A stretch of DNA of 36,363 nucleotides from Bacillota bacterium (GCA_017472365.1 JAFUQN010000042.1:1-36363), one strand, 5' to 3'. Counted from the stretch's first letter, positions 1 through 8,920 are shown. The notes: generated from the sequence alone by a model not told the origin. Program-made: numbers and translations.

Positions 1-299
1 ACCAGCGGAAGACTTTCACCGCTGGTCAGATCAAAATAGACGTGATTTCCGGCTTCCAGTTCACGATTTACCCTGGAAGAGATTCTTTCGATATCGCTTT
101 CCAGATCCGTATTGCTGACCGTACAGAAATAAACTTCTTTCACACCACAGACATCCTGCAGGAATTTTTCCACAGGACGACGTTTTTCCGGTTCTACTGT
201 TTCATACCCGAAGAAAATTGTTTTATCGATTTTATAGTTTAAGCTGGTGATCACATTTTCGATGGGATTCTCATCAAAGAATTCAACATTAACAATCAT
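1..299 (-). CDS. DUF1887-family CARF-domain protein, N-terminal part (Card1/Can2-like)
   Basis: Partial gene: the start codon ATG is at 297-299 and the 3' end lies beyond base 1, giving 99 visible residues. The protein starts MIVNVEFFDENPIENVITSL and continues with a strand reading KTIFFGYE, an Arg-Arg pair, and later YFDLTSGESLPLV. The opening beta strand, the FFGYE strand and the DLTSGE loop match the N-terminal CARF (Rossmann-like) domain of DUF1887 proteins, whose characterised members Card1 and Can2 bind cyclic oligoadenylate and cleave nucleic acid through a C-terminal PD-(D/E)XK nuclease. The nuclease half is not visible, so the effector function is inferred from the family. The ATG overlaps the TGA of the upstream methyltransferase gene (ATGA), implying translational coupling. 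No CRISPR array or Cas10 gene is present in the window. The family call is from sequence character alone. Confidence 0.72.
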   Translation of the reverse strand, partial: MIVNVEFFDENPIENVITSLNYKIDKTIFFGYETVEPEKRRPVEKFLQDVCGVKEVYFCTVSNTDLESDIERISSRVNRELEAGNHVYFDLTSGESLPL

Positions 300-1057
300 T
301 TTGTCACCTTTCTCGCTCTGATGCGGATTCGTGTATAATCGATGATCCACTGGCCGTCGATGTATATTTTTTCACGCAGGATTTCCCTGGCTTCATCCTG
401 AATTTCTTTTTTCAATTCAGGTTCCATACCCTCAAAGGCCTTTTTCACGAACATGTTGATCCAGTCGATGGCCCCGTCCTCGCCAGCTTTTACCGTAGGC
501 CGTTCAAACCATGCGGCATATTCCACCAACAATCCATGTCGTTCCAACACCGGTGTATGTTCTCCCACTGTCGGAAAATAAAAGGGCATCGGATACTCCA
601 AACCGCGTTTTACAAAACACTGCTCCAGTACTTCGTGAATCGTTCCGGCGCAGCGGTATCCCCCAAACTCACAGACCAGTTCACCGCCTTCTTTCAGATT
701 CGCTGAAATGTTCTCTGCCAGCTGATCCTGCTTTTCCCGGTCGATCCAATGGAACACTGCATTGGAAAATATGGCATCCGCTTTCTGTTCCAGCCGGAAC
801 GTCAATGCATTATCTTTACGGAATTCCAACTCCGGATATTCAGATACAGCCAGTCGGATCATATCCTCGGAATCGTCCACGCCGATCACACAATATCCTC
901 CATCAGCAAGTTTCTTCGTCAAACCACCGTTTCCACAGCCCAAATCCACAATAAAGTCTCCCGGTCTGACTGTCAGAAGCCCCATCACATCTTCACCATA
1001 CTGCGTAACAAAATTGAAATTATCTTTATAATCTTTCGAGTCCCATTTAATATTCAT
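296..1057 (-). CDS. class I SAM-dependent methyltransferase
   Basis: A 253-residue soluble protein. Motif I, VDLGCGNGGLT, lies near residues 37-47, followed by an acidic motif II loop (GVDDSEDM) and a post-motif stretch DAIFSNAVFHWI, which is typical of small-molecule methyltransferases of the trans-aconitate/UbiE-like group. The acceptor substrate cannot be told. The start has a good ribosome site (GAAGGTGACAGT before ATG). A TATAAT sits at 1111-1116 upstream, but without a clear -35. The stop TGA overlaps the ATG of the CARF-domain gene by four bases, so the two proteins are probably made together and may act in one pathway; that link is inference. Methyltransferase class is confident, substrate unknown. 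Confidence 0.88.
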   Translation of the reverse strand: MNIKWDSKDYKDNFNFVTQYGEDVMGLLTVRPGDFIVDLGCGNGGLTKKLADGGYCVIGVDDSEDMIRLAVSEYPELEFRKDNALTFRLEQKADAIFSNAVFHWIDREKQDQLAENISANLKEGGELVCEFGGYRCAGTIHEVLEQCFVKRGLEYPMPFYFPTVGEHTPVLERHGLLVEYAAWFERPTVKAGEDGAIDWINMFVKKAFEGMEPELKKEIQDEAREILREKIYIDGQWIIDYTRIRIRARKVTK

Positions 1058-1120
1058 ACTGTCACCTTCGTGTAGAACTAAAAAAGTGTATAATATGCCT
1101 AATTATATTCATTATACTAC

Positions 1121-1155
1121 AAATAAAAAAGACCTGCACTTGTTTTATGCAGGTC
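1121..1155 (-). terminator. Rho-independent terminator after the DsbA/FrnE-like gene
   Basis: On the minus strand an 8-bp perfect stem (GACCTGCA/TGCAGGTC, 1131-1138 with 1148-1155) closes a 9-base loop and is followed by TTTTTTATTT (1121-1130). It lies just downstream of the gene ending at 1174 and before the methyltransferase, so the methyltransferase/CARF pair is a separate transcription unit. Confidence 0.85.
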
Positions 1156-1173
1156 TGATTCTAATCATTATAA

Positions 1174-1851
1174 TTACTCTTCATCCATTCCCAAAAGGTC
1201 TCCAATGTAACAACCGTCAGGACTGCAGTAAATACCGCCACCCTTGGCCTCTGCGTTGTTCCCCTTCAGGATTTCAATCATTTCTTCTTTTGTATAGGTG
1301 TTGATCGAAACCTTTTTTCCATTGACATACATAGTGGGAACCCCCTGTGGCTGGAGAACATTTTTTGCATATTCTCTCGCCTTCTTCTGCTTTTCGTAAT
1401 AGGTTCCGTTGACCAACGCCTGTTCAAAAGCTTCGCCATCCAGTCCGATGCTCTCTGCAATTTCCCTCAGAACAGGAATTTCACCAATATCCTTTTCATC
1501 GGTAAAGTATGCATAGTAAATGGCATCGTTATATTCTTCGCCCTTTCCGTGATCGCAGGCAAAATACCATCCTTCAAAAGCCAGACGGGAATACGGTCTC
1601 GGAATGACCTTCGGCGGAAACTTTGCATCCAATCCCAACTGCTTCGACGGTTCAATGCAAATCTGATATCCGGCTTTTCTCTTTTCATCGTGATAGGTAT
1701 CGACGCGTTCTGCAGGTTCCCATGTCAGTTCGTAAGGCTGCCATGTAATGTTCGCTTCAATTCCGGTTTCTTTCAGCGCCGCTTTTAAAGCCGCTTTCGC
1801 AACGACGCAGTGAGGACAGACATAATCTGAAATCATTAAAATATCTACCAT
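1174..1851 (-). CDS. DsbA-family oxidoreductase, FrnE-like
   Basis: A 225-residue thioredoxin-fold protein of the DsbA/2-hydroxychromene-2-carboxylate isomerase superfamily. The redox motif CPHC is at residues 12-15 and the cis-Pro loop reads GVPTMYVNG near residue 170. There is no signal peptide or membrane segment, so a cytoplasmic location is expected, as for FrnE proteins. The C-terminal tail carries a second cysteine pair, C209 and C214 (CSPDGC, a CX4C motif), which resembles the second motif described in Deinococcus FrnE. The start has AAGGAGG nine bases upstream. A promoter with an extended -10 lies at 1894-1923 and a terminator follows, so it appears monocistronic. Thiol-disulfide chemistry is likely; the substrate is unknown. 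Confidence 0.88.
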   Translation of the reverse strand: MVDILMISDYVCPHCVVAKAALKAALKETGIEANITWQPYELTWEPAERVDTYHDEKRKAGYQICIEPSKQLGLDAKFPPKVIPRPYSRLAFEGWYFACDHGKGEEYNDAIYYAYFTDEKDIGEIPVLREIAESIGLDGEAFEQALVNGTYYEKQKKAREYAKNVLQPQGVPTMYVNGKKVSINTYTKEEMIEILKGNNAEAKGGGIYCSPDGCYIGDLLGMDEE

Positions 1852-1893
1852 TGGTTGTTCCTCCTTAGAGTCTCATGTCCTAATAACGAATCG

Positions 1894-1923
1894 ATTATAT
1901 CACGTCATTTCCGATAAAAGCAA
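1894..1923 (-). promoter_or_regulatory. sigma-A-type promoter of the FrnE-like gene
   Basis: On the minus strand TTGCTT (1918-1923) is followed by an 18-base spacer and a consensus TATAAT (1894-1899) with a TG one base upstream (TGATATAAT, extended -10). It lies about 40 bases before the start codon at 1851. Confidence 0.7.
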
Positions 1924-1970
1924 TTTATCGTTTATTATTACTTGATTACATTTTATTATCGGCATGAAAC

Positions 1971-2465
1971 TTATACCGGGTTGATTCGCGTTTCAATAAA
2001 CCCGTCGTGTTCCTCCAGCAACTGAATAAAGTTGTTTGGGATGTGACGCCATGGTTTTTTATCCAGTCTGACCGCTCCGGATTGTTCCAATACTTCAGCA
2101 ACAAAATGCGAACAGAAATAGGCGTTCTGAAAACGGATCGGAATCCGCAAAGCACAACACAGTGCACCCAATCGCGTATACTTATATGTATCTTTCTTTT
2201 CCATAAAATCGTAAATACACAGCCGCAATAAATCGTATTCTTCATCAGAAATTTCAATGGTCACGCTGCAGCTGTTCAAAACACCACGACGACGGTGCTT
2301 TTCCACTGTTTCAATGGCAAATCCCCGATAGTTGAAACTGTAAAACGTATCCGGATCATCCTCCAGAGAAATAGAACTATGTGTATAACCTCTTCCAGCA
2401 ATATAATAAACAAACGTGGAAGTCCAGTCGTTATACTTTGTCAACAAAATCGAAATTTGCTTCAT
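1971..2465 (-). CDS. permuted papain-like (NlpC/P60-type) hypothetical protein
   Basis: A 164-residue protein from the preferred ATG at 2465, which has GGAG six bases upstream; an in-frame ATG four codons earlier (2477) lacks a good ribosome site. An early His (H29, in GYTHSSISL) and a late Cys (C118, in YFCSHFVAEVLEQSG) have the order and surroundings of circularly permuted NlpC/P60 (YiiX/YaeF-like) proteins, where His precedes the nucleophilic Cys near a CSxxVAE helix. Such proteins act as amidases, peptidases or acyl hydrolases; the substrate cannot be told here. No signal peptide or transmembrane segment is seen, so it is probably cytoplasmic. It is a single gene between two terminator-like regions. 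The fold is inferred from two motifs only. Confidence 0.65.
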   Translation of the reverse strand: MKQISILLTKYNDWTSTFVYYIAGRGYTHSSISLEDDPDTFYSFNYRGFAIETVEKHRRRGVLNSCSVTIEISDEEYDLLRLCIYDFMEKKDTYKYTRLGALCCALRIPIRFQNAYFCSHFVAEVLEQSGAVRLDKKPWRHIPNNFIQLLEEHDGFIETRINPV

Positions 2466-2568
2466 TAAATTCTCCATTCCGTTATGGTTTCATAAGATAT
2501 ATTTATTTTACACCATAATAATTCTAATGTGTTACGATTTTGTTAATAAGACGTTAATTATTTTTACT

Positions 2569-2595
2569 AAAAAAACGCTCCAAAGGAGCGTTTTT
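2569..2595. terminator. bidirectional terminator after the flavoprotein gene
   Basis: A stem AACGCTCC/GGAGCGTT (2574-2581 with 2585-2592) with a three-base loop is flanked by A-rich sequence on the left and TTTTT on the right, so it has a U tract in either direction. On the minus strand it ends the transcript running from glgP through the flavoprotein gene (stop at 2624). Confidence 0.88.
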
Positions 2596-2623
2596 ATACA
2601 ACAATATAGTTCAATTTCATCAA

Positions 2624-3157
2624 TTACAGACCATATCCCAGCTCATAAGCCTTCTGCGGGTACTCAGTTTTGTCCATTGATTCCATATCACCGCAATTCA
2701 GAGCCGCAATAACACCGCAGTCCTCCCACTTCATATAACGAAGCATATTCTGGTAAGACAGAATCGGACCGTCCACAGATTCCGTAGTGTCATCCTCGCA
2801 AGTCATCATGAGAACGGATTTCTTCGTTCCCATCAGTTTTTCGTTATTAGCGAAGAACCTGTCGATCACCGTACGCAGCTGGCCATTCATATTGTAGTAA
2901 TAAATCGGAGTCGCAAAGGCAATCAGATCGCAGTCGAGCAGATGCGGATTCAGCTTTTCCATGGAATCCTTGAATACACAGCCCTCTCCCGTTTCGACAC
3001 AGCGATAACAGGCGATGCAGGAATGAATGTCCTCGAAGGCTGCATCAAACCGAAATACCTCATGGCCCTTTTCTTCTGCACCACGGATAAATTCCGAAAC
3101 CAGACGCGCAGACGTTCCATTTCTGTGTGGACTGGAAGAAATCACCGTAATTTTCAT
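2624..3157 (-). CDS. flavodoxin-fold NAD(P)H/FMN oxidoreductase, iron-sulfur flavoprotein type
   Basis: A 177-residue protein opening with the FMN phosphate loop SSSPHRNGTSARL, followed by a Cys-rich segment CIACYRCVETGEGC (near residues 47-60), then ATPIYYYNMNGQL, which contacts the flavin ring in this family. This pattern is that of NADPH-dependent FMN reductase-like and iron-sulfur flavoproteins of anaerobes. The Cys spacing could hold a cluster but might only be structural. It has a strong ribosome site (AAGGAGG) and starts 28 bases after the MATE gene, so it is the last gene of the glgP-GH13-MATE unit. Electron donor and acceptor are unknown. Confidence 0.85.
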   Translation of the reverse strand: MKITVISSSPHRNGTSARLVSEFIRGAEEKGHEVFRFDAAFEDIHSCIACYRCVETGEGCVFKDSMEKLNPHLLDCDLIAFATPIYYYNMNGQLRTVIDRFFANNEKLMGTKKSVLMMTCEDDTTESVDGPILSYQNMLRYMKWEDCGVIAALNCGDMESMDKTEYPQKAYELGYGL

Positions 3158-3185
3158 GTTAAATACCTCCTTGATGGCATCGTTA

Positions 3186-4562
3186 TTACATCGTTAAACC
3201 AGAAAGTCGCTTTTCCCAACCGTTCTTCTTGAATCTGCGCATCATCAACAAACCGCGGAACATCTGGTCCATAGCCATGGCTACCCATGCTCCGGACAGT
3301 CCCAAATGGAAGACATGAACAAGAATAAAGGATAACGGAATTCGGATTCCCCACATAGATACAATACATACAAAGAACGGCTGCTTTGTATCCCCTGCTC
3401 CACGGAGCGCTCCGGTATATACCATCGCCATAGTGGAGAAGGTTTCAGCAACAGCCATAATGCGCAGTGCGGAAGCTCCCAGATGAACGACTTCTTCCGA
3501 AGGAGTGAACATACCGATAAGGAAATCCGCGCCCAGTAACAGGACAGCAGTAAAGCCAAGCGTTACAATCAGCGCAAGCCGGAAGGTAACACTACAGCTC
3601 TTTCGCGCCCCGTCGAAATCACGGGCACCGACGAGCTGGCCGACTAACGTGGTTGCCGCGATCTGGAAACCGAACGCCGGCATATAGGCCAGCGATTCTG
3701 CTGTATTGGCCAGCTGATGGGCCGCCAGACTGGCAGTTCCCAAACTGGATACAACTCGGAAAAAGACGATTTGTCCACTGGAAATGGACAAACGTTCCAG
3801 TGCAGAAGGAATCCCGATGCGGAAAATCTGTCCTAACAGCTCTCTGTCCGGGATAATTTTAGAAATCGTAAGTTTGATTACAGGCTGACGCGTCATCATC
3901 AGGATCACCAGCACAGCAGCCACAGCTCTGGAAATCGTAGTGGAAATCGCCGCACCGGCAACACCCCAACCGGCCCCCCACATATGGATCGATATATCAC
4001 CAATCAAAATGTCCCGTTCCGGGAAGATCAGTAAAAAGTTTCCGATCACATTCAGGATATTGGCCAGCATGTTCAGCTTCAACGGTGTCTTTGTATCACC
4101 GGATCCACGTAGAATCCCATTGAATACAATGCTGATGAAGGCAAATGGTAGCCCTACCGCTATGATACGAAGATATGTAACTGCGGTGTCAATGATTTCC
4201 GGTTCTGCTCCCATCCAAACGGGGATCCATCGGCTCATCACCAACAGTCCCACAAGAACGACAGCCGAAAACAGGACTACAGCCATGAACGCCTGATCCG
4301 TCAGACGTTTGGCCTTTTCGTTCTTTCCGGCACCGACGCTTTGGGCCACGGCAACCGTACCGCCGACAGAGATTGCCATAATGGTACTGTTAAACAACCA
4401 GGTCACCGGCGTGTTGACAGCGACAGCAGCTGTTGCCATCGGTCCCAGACTTCCCACCATCGCTGTATCGGCGTATTCTACGATCGATAACAACATGTTT
4501 TCAATGATGGAAGGTACGGCCAGTGTCAAAACACGTTTCCGCATTACCTTATTTTCGTCCAC
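3186..4562 (-). CDS. MATE-family multidrug/metabolite efflux transporter
   Basis: About 458 residues with twelve hydrophobic segments in two pseudo-repeats. It begins VMRKRVLTLAVPSIIENMLL and contains the DTAMVGSLG motif of NorM/DinF-like transporters in the first half and a related GALRGAGDTK in the second half. It should export a cationic or organic substrate against Na+ or H+; the substrate is unknown. The start is uncertain: the GTG at 4562 is preferred because AGAAGG lies eight bases upstream, whereas the GTG at 4571 overlaps that site. It follows the GH13 gene by a few tens of bases and precedes the flavoprotein gene by 28 bases, so it appears to be co-transcribed with glycogen-degradation genes. 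Confidence 0.92.
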   Translation of the reverse strand: MDENKVMRKRVLTLAVPSIIENMLLSIVEYADTAMVGSLGPMATAAVAVNTPVTWLFNSTIMAISVGGTVAVAQSVGAGKNEKAKRLTDQAFMAVVLFSAVVLVGLLVMSRWIPVWMGAEPEIIDTAVTYLRIIAVGLPFAFISIVFNGILRGSGDTKTPLKLNMLANILNVIGNFLLIFPERDILIGDISIHMWGAGWGVAGAAISTTISRAVAAVLVILMMTRQPVIKLTISKIIPDRELLGQIFRIGIPSALERLSISSGQIVFFRVVSSLGTASLAAHQLANTAESLAYMPAFGFQIAATTLVGQLVGARDFDGARKSCSVTFRLALIVTLGFTAVLLLGADFLIGMFTPSEEVVHLGASALRIMAVAETFSTMAMVYTGALRGAGDTKQPFFVCIVSMWGIRIPLSFILVHVFHLGLSGAWVAMAMDQMFRGLLMMRRFKKNGWEKRLSGLTM

Positions 4563-4600
4563 AACGCTCACCTTCTTTTGTATGTTGGATCAGACAAAAA

Positions 4601-6445
4601 TTATGCTTCTATTGATACTACAATACCACTGATTCCACCCAGAGTGCAACCACCAAAATCCTCATCCAGCTCCATCGAGCCGCAATTCAGAAGATCCAGC
4701 GGACGCTGACCGGGCTTCATGGGAAAACGAATGTGCTGTTTCTCTGCCGATGCATTAATATAAACGAAAATACGGCGGTCCGTACCTTCACGGAAGAAAG
4801 AGATATATCCTTCACCACAATCGCCGGGACGGAATTCCATCACCTCATCTCCCATGACTCTCTTATAAAAACTGAGCAGACGGCGGTAGAAATGATTGAC
4901 CTCTTCATCCTGAGCTTTTCCGGGGAAGCACTGACGGTTCATGGGATCCCGCTCCCCTTCCATTCCCAGTTCATCTCCGTAATACAGACTGGGGATTCCG
5001 GGCATAAACACCCATACCGGAAGCGCCAGCAACAATCTCTGACGACCCAGTTCACGATCCTGGTCACTGCCGTTCAGCATTACCGTGTAGATTCTAACGG
5101 TATCGTGTGTCCCCAAAAGATTCATGGATGCGTAGAAGGACTGAGGCGGGTAATTTTCCCAAAGACTGCAAATCTTATCCATGAACTGTTTTCCGTCGCC
5201 ATGCTTTAACAAAAATGCGATCAATTCGTCCTTCAGCGGATAATTCATAACACAGTCCAGCTGATCCCCGTGGAAATAACGACGGCGCTGTTCATATGCG
5301 ATCTTGTTGGATGCATCTTCCCAGACTTCTCCCAGGACACAGGCATCAGGATCCATGCTCTTGACCTGACGTCGGATCTCATCCAGAAACTCATCCGGCA
5401 ATTCATCTGCAACATCCAAACGATAACCGGAAATACCATAGCCCAGCCAGTGTTTTACCACAGAATCGGGATTTCGCAGAATGTAATCCAGATATGTCGG
5501 CTCGTCTTCGTTGACAGAAGGAAGCGTTTTGATTCCCCACCAGGATTCATAATCATCGGGATAATCCTTGAATTGGAACCACTTATAATAAGGAGAATCC
5601 ACTCCCTGACAAGCGCCGTACGTATCGTAAGCACCGTCTTTATTAAAATAGATGCTGTGAGAGCCTGTGTGATTAAATACACCGTCCAGGATCACACGAA
5701 TCCCGCGCTGCTTTGCCTTTGCGCAAAGCTCTCTCAGATCTTCGTCCGTTCCGAGAAGCGGGTCGATCTTCATGTAATTGGCTGTATCATAACGGTGATT
5801 TGAAAATGCTTCAAAAATCGGATTCAGATACAGAACGGTCACACCCAGTTCTTCCAGATACGACAGCTTTTCACAGATTCCCTTCAGATTTCCTCCAAAG
5901 AAATCATTATTCCATACAACACCGTTTTCATCCGGTCCCTGAACGGGTAATTCTCCCCACGTGTCGTGGATCCAGTATTTTTTATTATTGATCAGCGGCG
6001 CTTCATATTCCTTAGAACGGCAGAAGCGGTCAGGGAAAATTTGATACATCAGTCCCTTCTTCAGCCACTCCGGCGTCTTGTATTCTTGTTTGTATACGGT
6101 CAGCTGGTGGTCTTCCGTCCATTCCAGAACACTTCTGGCTCCGGTCCCATCAGCAGCATCCTGTTCACCGATAAAGTGATAAAAGTACAGGCCTTCCCGT
6201 TCCGGTGTAAAGCTGAAGGACCAACCCTTCCATGCTTCCCCCTCGTTTTCCGTGACGCCCTGATCCACGCCGATCACCAGCCATTGTTGTTCTTCTTCAC
6301 CCTTCGAACAGCTTTCCCTGCGTACGTACATCTTGCATCGCTTGATTTCAGATGTTGACTCAACGAGAAAAGCGATGGCCGTCTGTGCGGCCACCGCTCC
6401 GAAAGGTTTCTTGTATTTATGATCACGCGAATGATATCGCAGCAT
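4601..6445 (-). CDS. GH13 alpha-amylase / neopullulanase-like glycosidase
   Basis: A 614-residue intracellular alpha-glucan hydrolase without a signal peptide. An N-terminal beta domain of about 120 residues precedes the (beta/alpha)8 barrel. All four GH13 regions are intact: DGVFNHTG (region I), GYRLDVADE with nucleophile D344, GEVWED with acid/base E373, and LLGTHDTVR with D448. The N-terminal extension and the order of motifs resemble neopullulanase/cyclomaltodextrinase-type enzymes acting on maltodextrins. It starts 36 bases after glgP with AGGAGG upstream, so it probably trims the branched limit dextrins and maltodextrins left by phosphorylase. The exact specificity (alpha-1,4, alpha-1,6 or both) cannot be read from the sequence. 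Confidence 0.92.
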   Translation of the reverse strand: MLRYHSRDHKYKKPFGAVAAQTAIAFLVESTSEIKRCKMYVRRESCSKGEEEQQWLVIGVDQGVTENEGEAWKGWSFSFTPEREGLYFYHFIGEQDAADGTGARSVLEWTEDHQLTVYKQEYKTPEWLKKGLMYQIFPDRFCRSKEYEAPLINNKKYWIHDTWGELPVQGPDENGVVWNNDFFGGNLKGICEKLSYLEELGVTVLYLNPIFEAFSNHRYDTANYMKIDPLLGTDEDLRELCAKAKQRGIRVILDGVFNHTGSHSIYFNKDGAYDTYGACQGVDSPYYKWFQFKDYPDDYESWWGIKTLPSVNEDEPTYLDYILRNPDSVVKHWLGYGISGYRLDVADELPDEFLDEIRRQVKSMDPDACVLGEVWEDASNKIAYEQRRRYFHGDQLDCVMNYPLKDELIAFLLKHGDGKQFMDKICSLWENYPPQSFYASMNLLGTHDTVRIYTVMLNGSDQDRELGRQRLLLALPVWVFMPGIPSLYYGDELGMEGERDPMNRQCFPGKAQDEEVNHFYRRLLSFYKRVMGDEVMEFRPGDCGEGYISFFREGTDRRIFVYINASAEKQHIRFPMKPGQRPLDLLNCGSMELDEDFGGCTLGGISGIVVSIEA

Positions 6446-6481
6446 AAGAATCCTCCTGTGATTTCTCCAGATCGCTACTGT

Positions 6482-8920
6482 TTACTGTTCCGGCAGAGGC
6501 TTGATGTTCCAGATGCGTTCTGCATATTCCTTCACAGCTCTGTCAGCAGAGAACATGCCAGCCTTGGCAATGTTCACCAGAGACATGGTGTTCCACTTCT
6601 GCTGGTCTCTGTAAGTTGCGGCAACGCGTTCCTGTGCTTCGCGGTAGGAATTGAAGTCAGCCAGTACGAAGTACGGGTCAGCCGCACCGTTGTAACCGCT
6701 GGTCAGAGAACTGATCACATCGCGGAACTGTTCGCCGTTGAATCCCTGAGTCATCAGGCGAACCACTTCACTGATGTTGTGGTCACTCTGTACTAAGGAG
6801 AACGGACTGTAGCTGCCTTCTTCCAGTAAGCGTTGAACTTCGTCGACTCTCATACCGAAAATGAAGATATTGTCATCGCCGACAGCCTGATGGATTTCCA
6901 CATTCGCACCGTCTTCGGTACCCAGTGTTACAGCACCGTTGATCATCAGCTTCATGTTACCGGTACCGGACGCTTCCTTACCTGCCAGGGAGATCTGTTC
7001 GGATACTTCTGCAGCCGGCATGATCAGTTCAGACAGGGATACGGAATAGTTTTCAAGGAAGACGATGCGGATTCTGTCGCGAACCTGCGGATCCGCTTCT
7101 AACATAGCAGCCAGACTGTGAGCCAGGTGGATGATTTCCTTCGCCATGTAATAGCCTGCAGCAGCCTTAGCACCGAAAATAAAGGTTCTCGGCTGAATAT
7201 CTGCGTTGGGGTTTTCCTTGATCTGGTTATACAGATAAATGATATGGATCAGGTTCAGCAGCTGTCTCTTGTATTCGTGCAGTCTCTTAACCTGAACGTC
7301 AAAGATGGAATCCGGGTTTACTACAATACCGTTGTGGTCCTTGATGTAATTACCCAGACGGATCTTGTTATTTCTCTTGATCTGAGCCAGTCTGTCCTTG
7401 ACACTGCTGTCGTCCGTATACTTCAGCAGATCTTCCAGACAGTCAGCATCCTTACGGAAGCCAGGCCCGATCAGTTCTTCGATCAGTGCATCCAGTTCGG
7501 GGTTTGCCTGACATAACCAGCGGCGATATGCGATACCATTGGTTACATTGGTAAACTTACCGGGATTAATATCGGAGAAGCCCTTGAACAGACGATCCTT
7601 AATGATACCGCTGTGCAGAGAAGATACGCCGTTGATGGTATTGGACGCTTCTACACAGAGGTTCGCCATGTGGATCTGCCCTTTGTTGATGATGGACATC
7701 TGCTGTCTCAGAGCCGCTTCGTTGGGATATGTCTTCATCAGATCGATGTTCTGACGCTTATTGATTTCTGCAACGATGGAATAGATTCTGGGCAGAGTTT
7801 CTTTGAACATGCCTTCCGGCCACTTTTCCAGAGCTTCCGGCATAATGGTGTGGTTGGTGTAAGAAACGGTCTTTCTTACGATGTCCCAAGCCTTATCCCA
7901 GTCATAGTCATAAATGTCGATCAGGATTCTCATCAATTCCGGAATCGCCATGGTCGGATGGGTATCGTTGATGTGGATCGCAATCTTGTCAGCAAAGTTA
8001 TCCAGCGTACCGTATCTTCCCATATGACGCTTGGTCACGGACTGTAAAGAAGCTGCAATGAAGAAATACTGCTGCTTTAAACGCAGTCTCTTCCCTTCGA
8101 TATGGGCATCTTCGGGATACAGGATCTTGGAGATGACTTCTGCCATGTGCTTTTCCTGCATGGATTCCAGATATTTACCCTGAGCAAACAACTTCATGTC
8201 GATGGTCACAGGAGATGTGGAACTCCACAGACGCAGTGTATTGACAACGTCACTGTCATAACCGGTGATCAGCATATCTCTGGGAATACCGATTACGGTG
8301 GTGTAATCCTTGTGGATCAGCTTCATCTTACCGTTTTCATCCCAGATTTCTTCCAGAGTACCGCCGAAGTGAATTTCTTCGGATTCTTCTTCCTTGGTAA
8401 TCAGCCATACGTCGCCCAGACCTAACCAGTCATCCGGTAATTCTTCCTGACGGCCGTTTTCAAACTTCTGCTTGAAGATACCGTACTGATAACAGATGGA
8501 CATACCGTGTCCGGCCATACGCTGAGCAGCCATTGCATCCAGATAGCAGGATGCCAGACGGCCCAAACCACCGTTGCCCAGACCTGCGTCCGGTTCAACA
8601 GCATATAAATCTTCCAGCTTTACACCGAAAGTATCCAGCGCTTCGGAGAAGGTCTTTTCCAGGCGCAGGTTGAATGCATTATTGTGAAGAGACGGTCCCG
8701 GCAGGAATTCCATAGACAGGTAATATATCTTCTTTTCCAGGTGACCGTTAGCGATATCGTGGTTCTTGATCCACAGCTCGGACATAATGTCGCGCAGAAC
8801 GCGGCAGGTAGCCTTATACATCTGGGTCTGTGTTGCAGCCTGAGGATCACGACCGAAGTTATCCTGAAGCTTTTCTCTGATCATTTCTGCAATTTGGCTC
8901 GATGTCAATGTCTTATGCAT
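6482..8920 (-). CDS. glgP: glycogen/alpha-glucan phosphorylase
   Basis: An 812-residue GT35 phosphorylase, normal length for the bacterial family. It releases glucose-1-phosphate from the non-reducing ends of glycogen or maltodextrin. The PLP site EASGTGNMKLM contains the Schiff-base Lys (K657) and is followed by NGAVTLGTEDGANVEI. GLGNGGLGRLASCYLD near the N-terminal third is also diagnostic. No N-terminal regulatory phosphorylation site can be recognised. The start has AAGGAG upstream. A terminator-like hairpin separates it from glgA, and its leader (8921-9076) contains repeats, so it is probably transcribed separately from the synthesis genes and leads a unit with the GH13, MATE and flavoprotein genes. 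Confidence 0.97.
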   Translation of the reverse strand: MHKTLTSSQIAEMIREKLQDNFGRDPQAATQTQMYKATCRVLRDIMSELWIKNHDIANGHLEKKIYYLSMEFLPGPSLHNNAFNLRLEKTFSEALDTFGVKLEDLYAVEPDAGLGNGGLGRLASCYLDAMAAQRMAGHGMSICYQYGIFKQKFENGRQEELPDDWLGLGDVWLITKEEESEEIHFGGTLEEIWDENGKMKLIHKDYTTVIGIPRDMLITGYDSDVVNTLRLWSSTSPVTIDMKLFAQGKYLESMQEKHMAEVISKILYPEDAHIEGKRLRLKQQYFFIAASLQSVTKRHMGRYGTLDNFADKIAIHINDTHPTMAIPELMRILIDIYDYDWDKAWDIVRKTVSYTNHTIMPEALEKWPEGMFKETLPRIYSIVAEINKRQNIDLMKTYPNEAALRQQMSIINKGQIHMANLCVEASNTINGVSSLHSGIIKDRLFKGFSDINPGKFTNVTNGIAYRRWLCQANPELDALIEELIGPGFRKDADCLEDLLKYTDDSSVKDRLAQIKRNNKIRLGNYIKDHNGIVVNPDSIFDVQVKRLHEYKRQLLNLIHIIYLYNQIKENPNADIQPRTFIFGAKAAAGYYMAKEIIHLAHSLAAMLEADPQVRDRIRIVFLENYSVSLSELIMPAAEVSEQISLAGKEASGTGNMKLMINGAVTLGTEDGANVEIHQAVGDDNIFIFGMRVDEVQRLLEEGSYSPFSLVQSDHNISEVVRLMTQGFNGEQFRDVISSLTSGYNGAADPYFVLADFNSYREAQERVAATYRDQQKWNTMSLVNIAKAGMFSADRAVKEYAERIWNIKPLPEQ

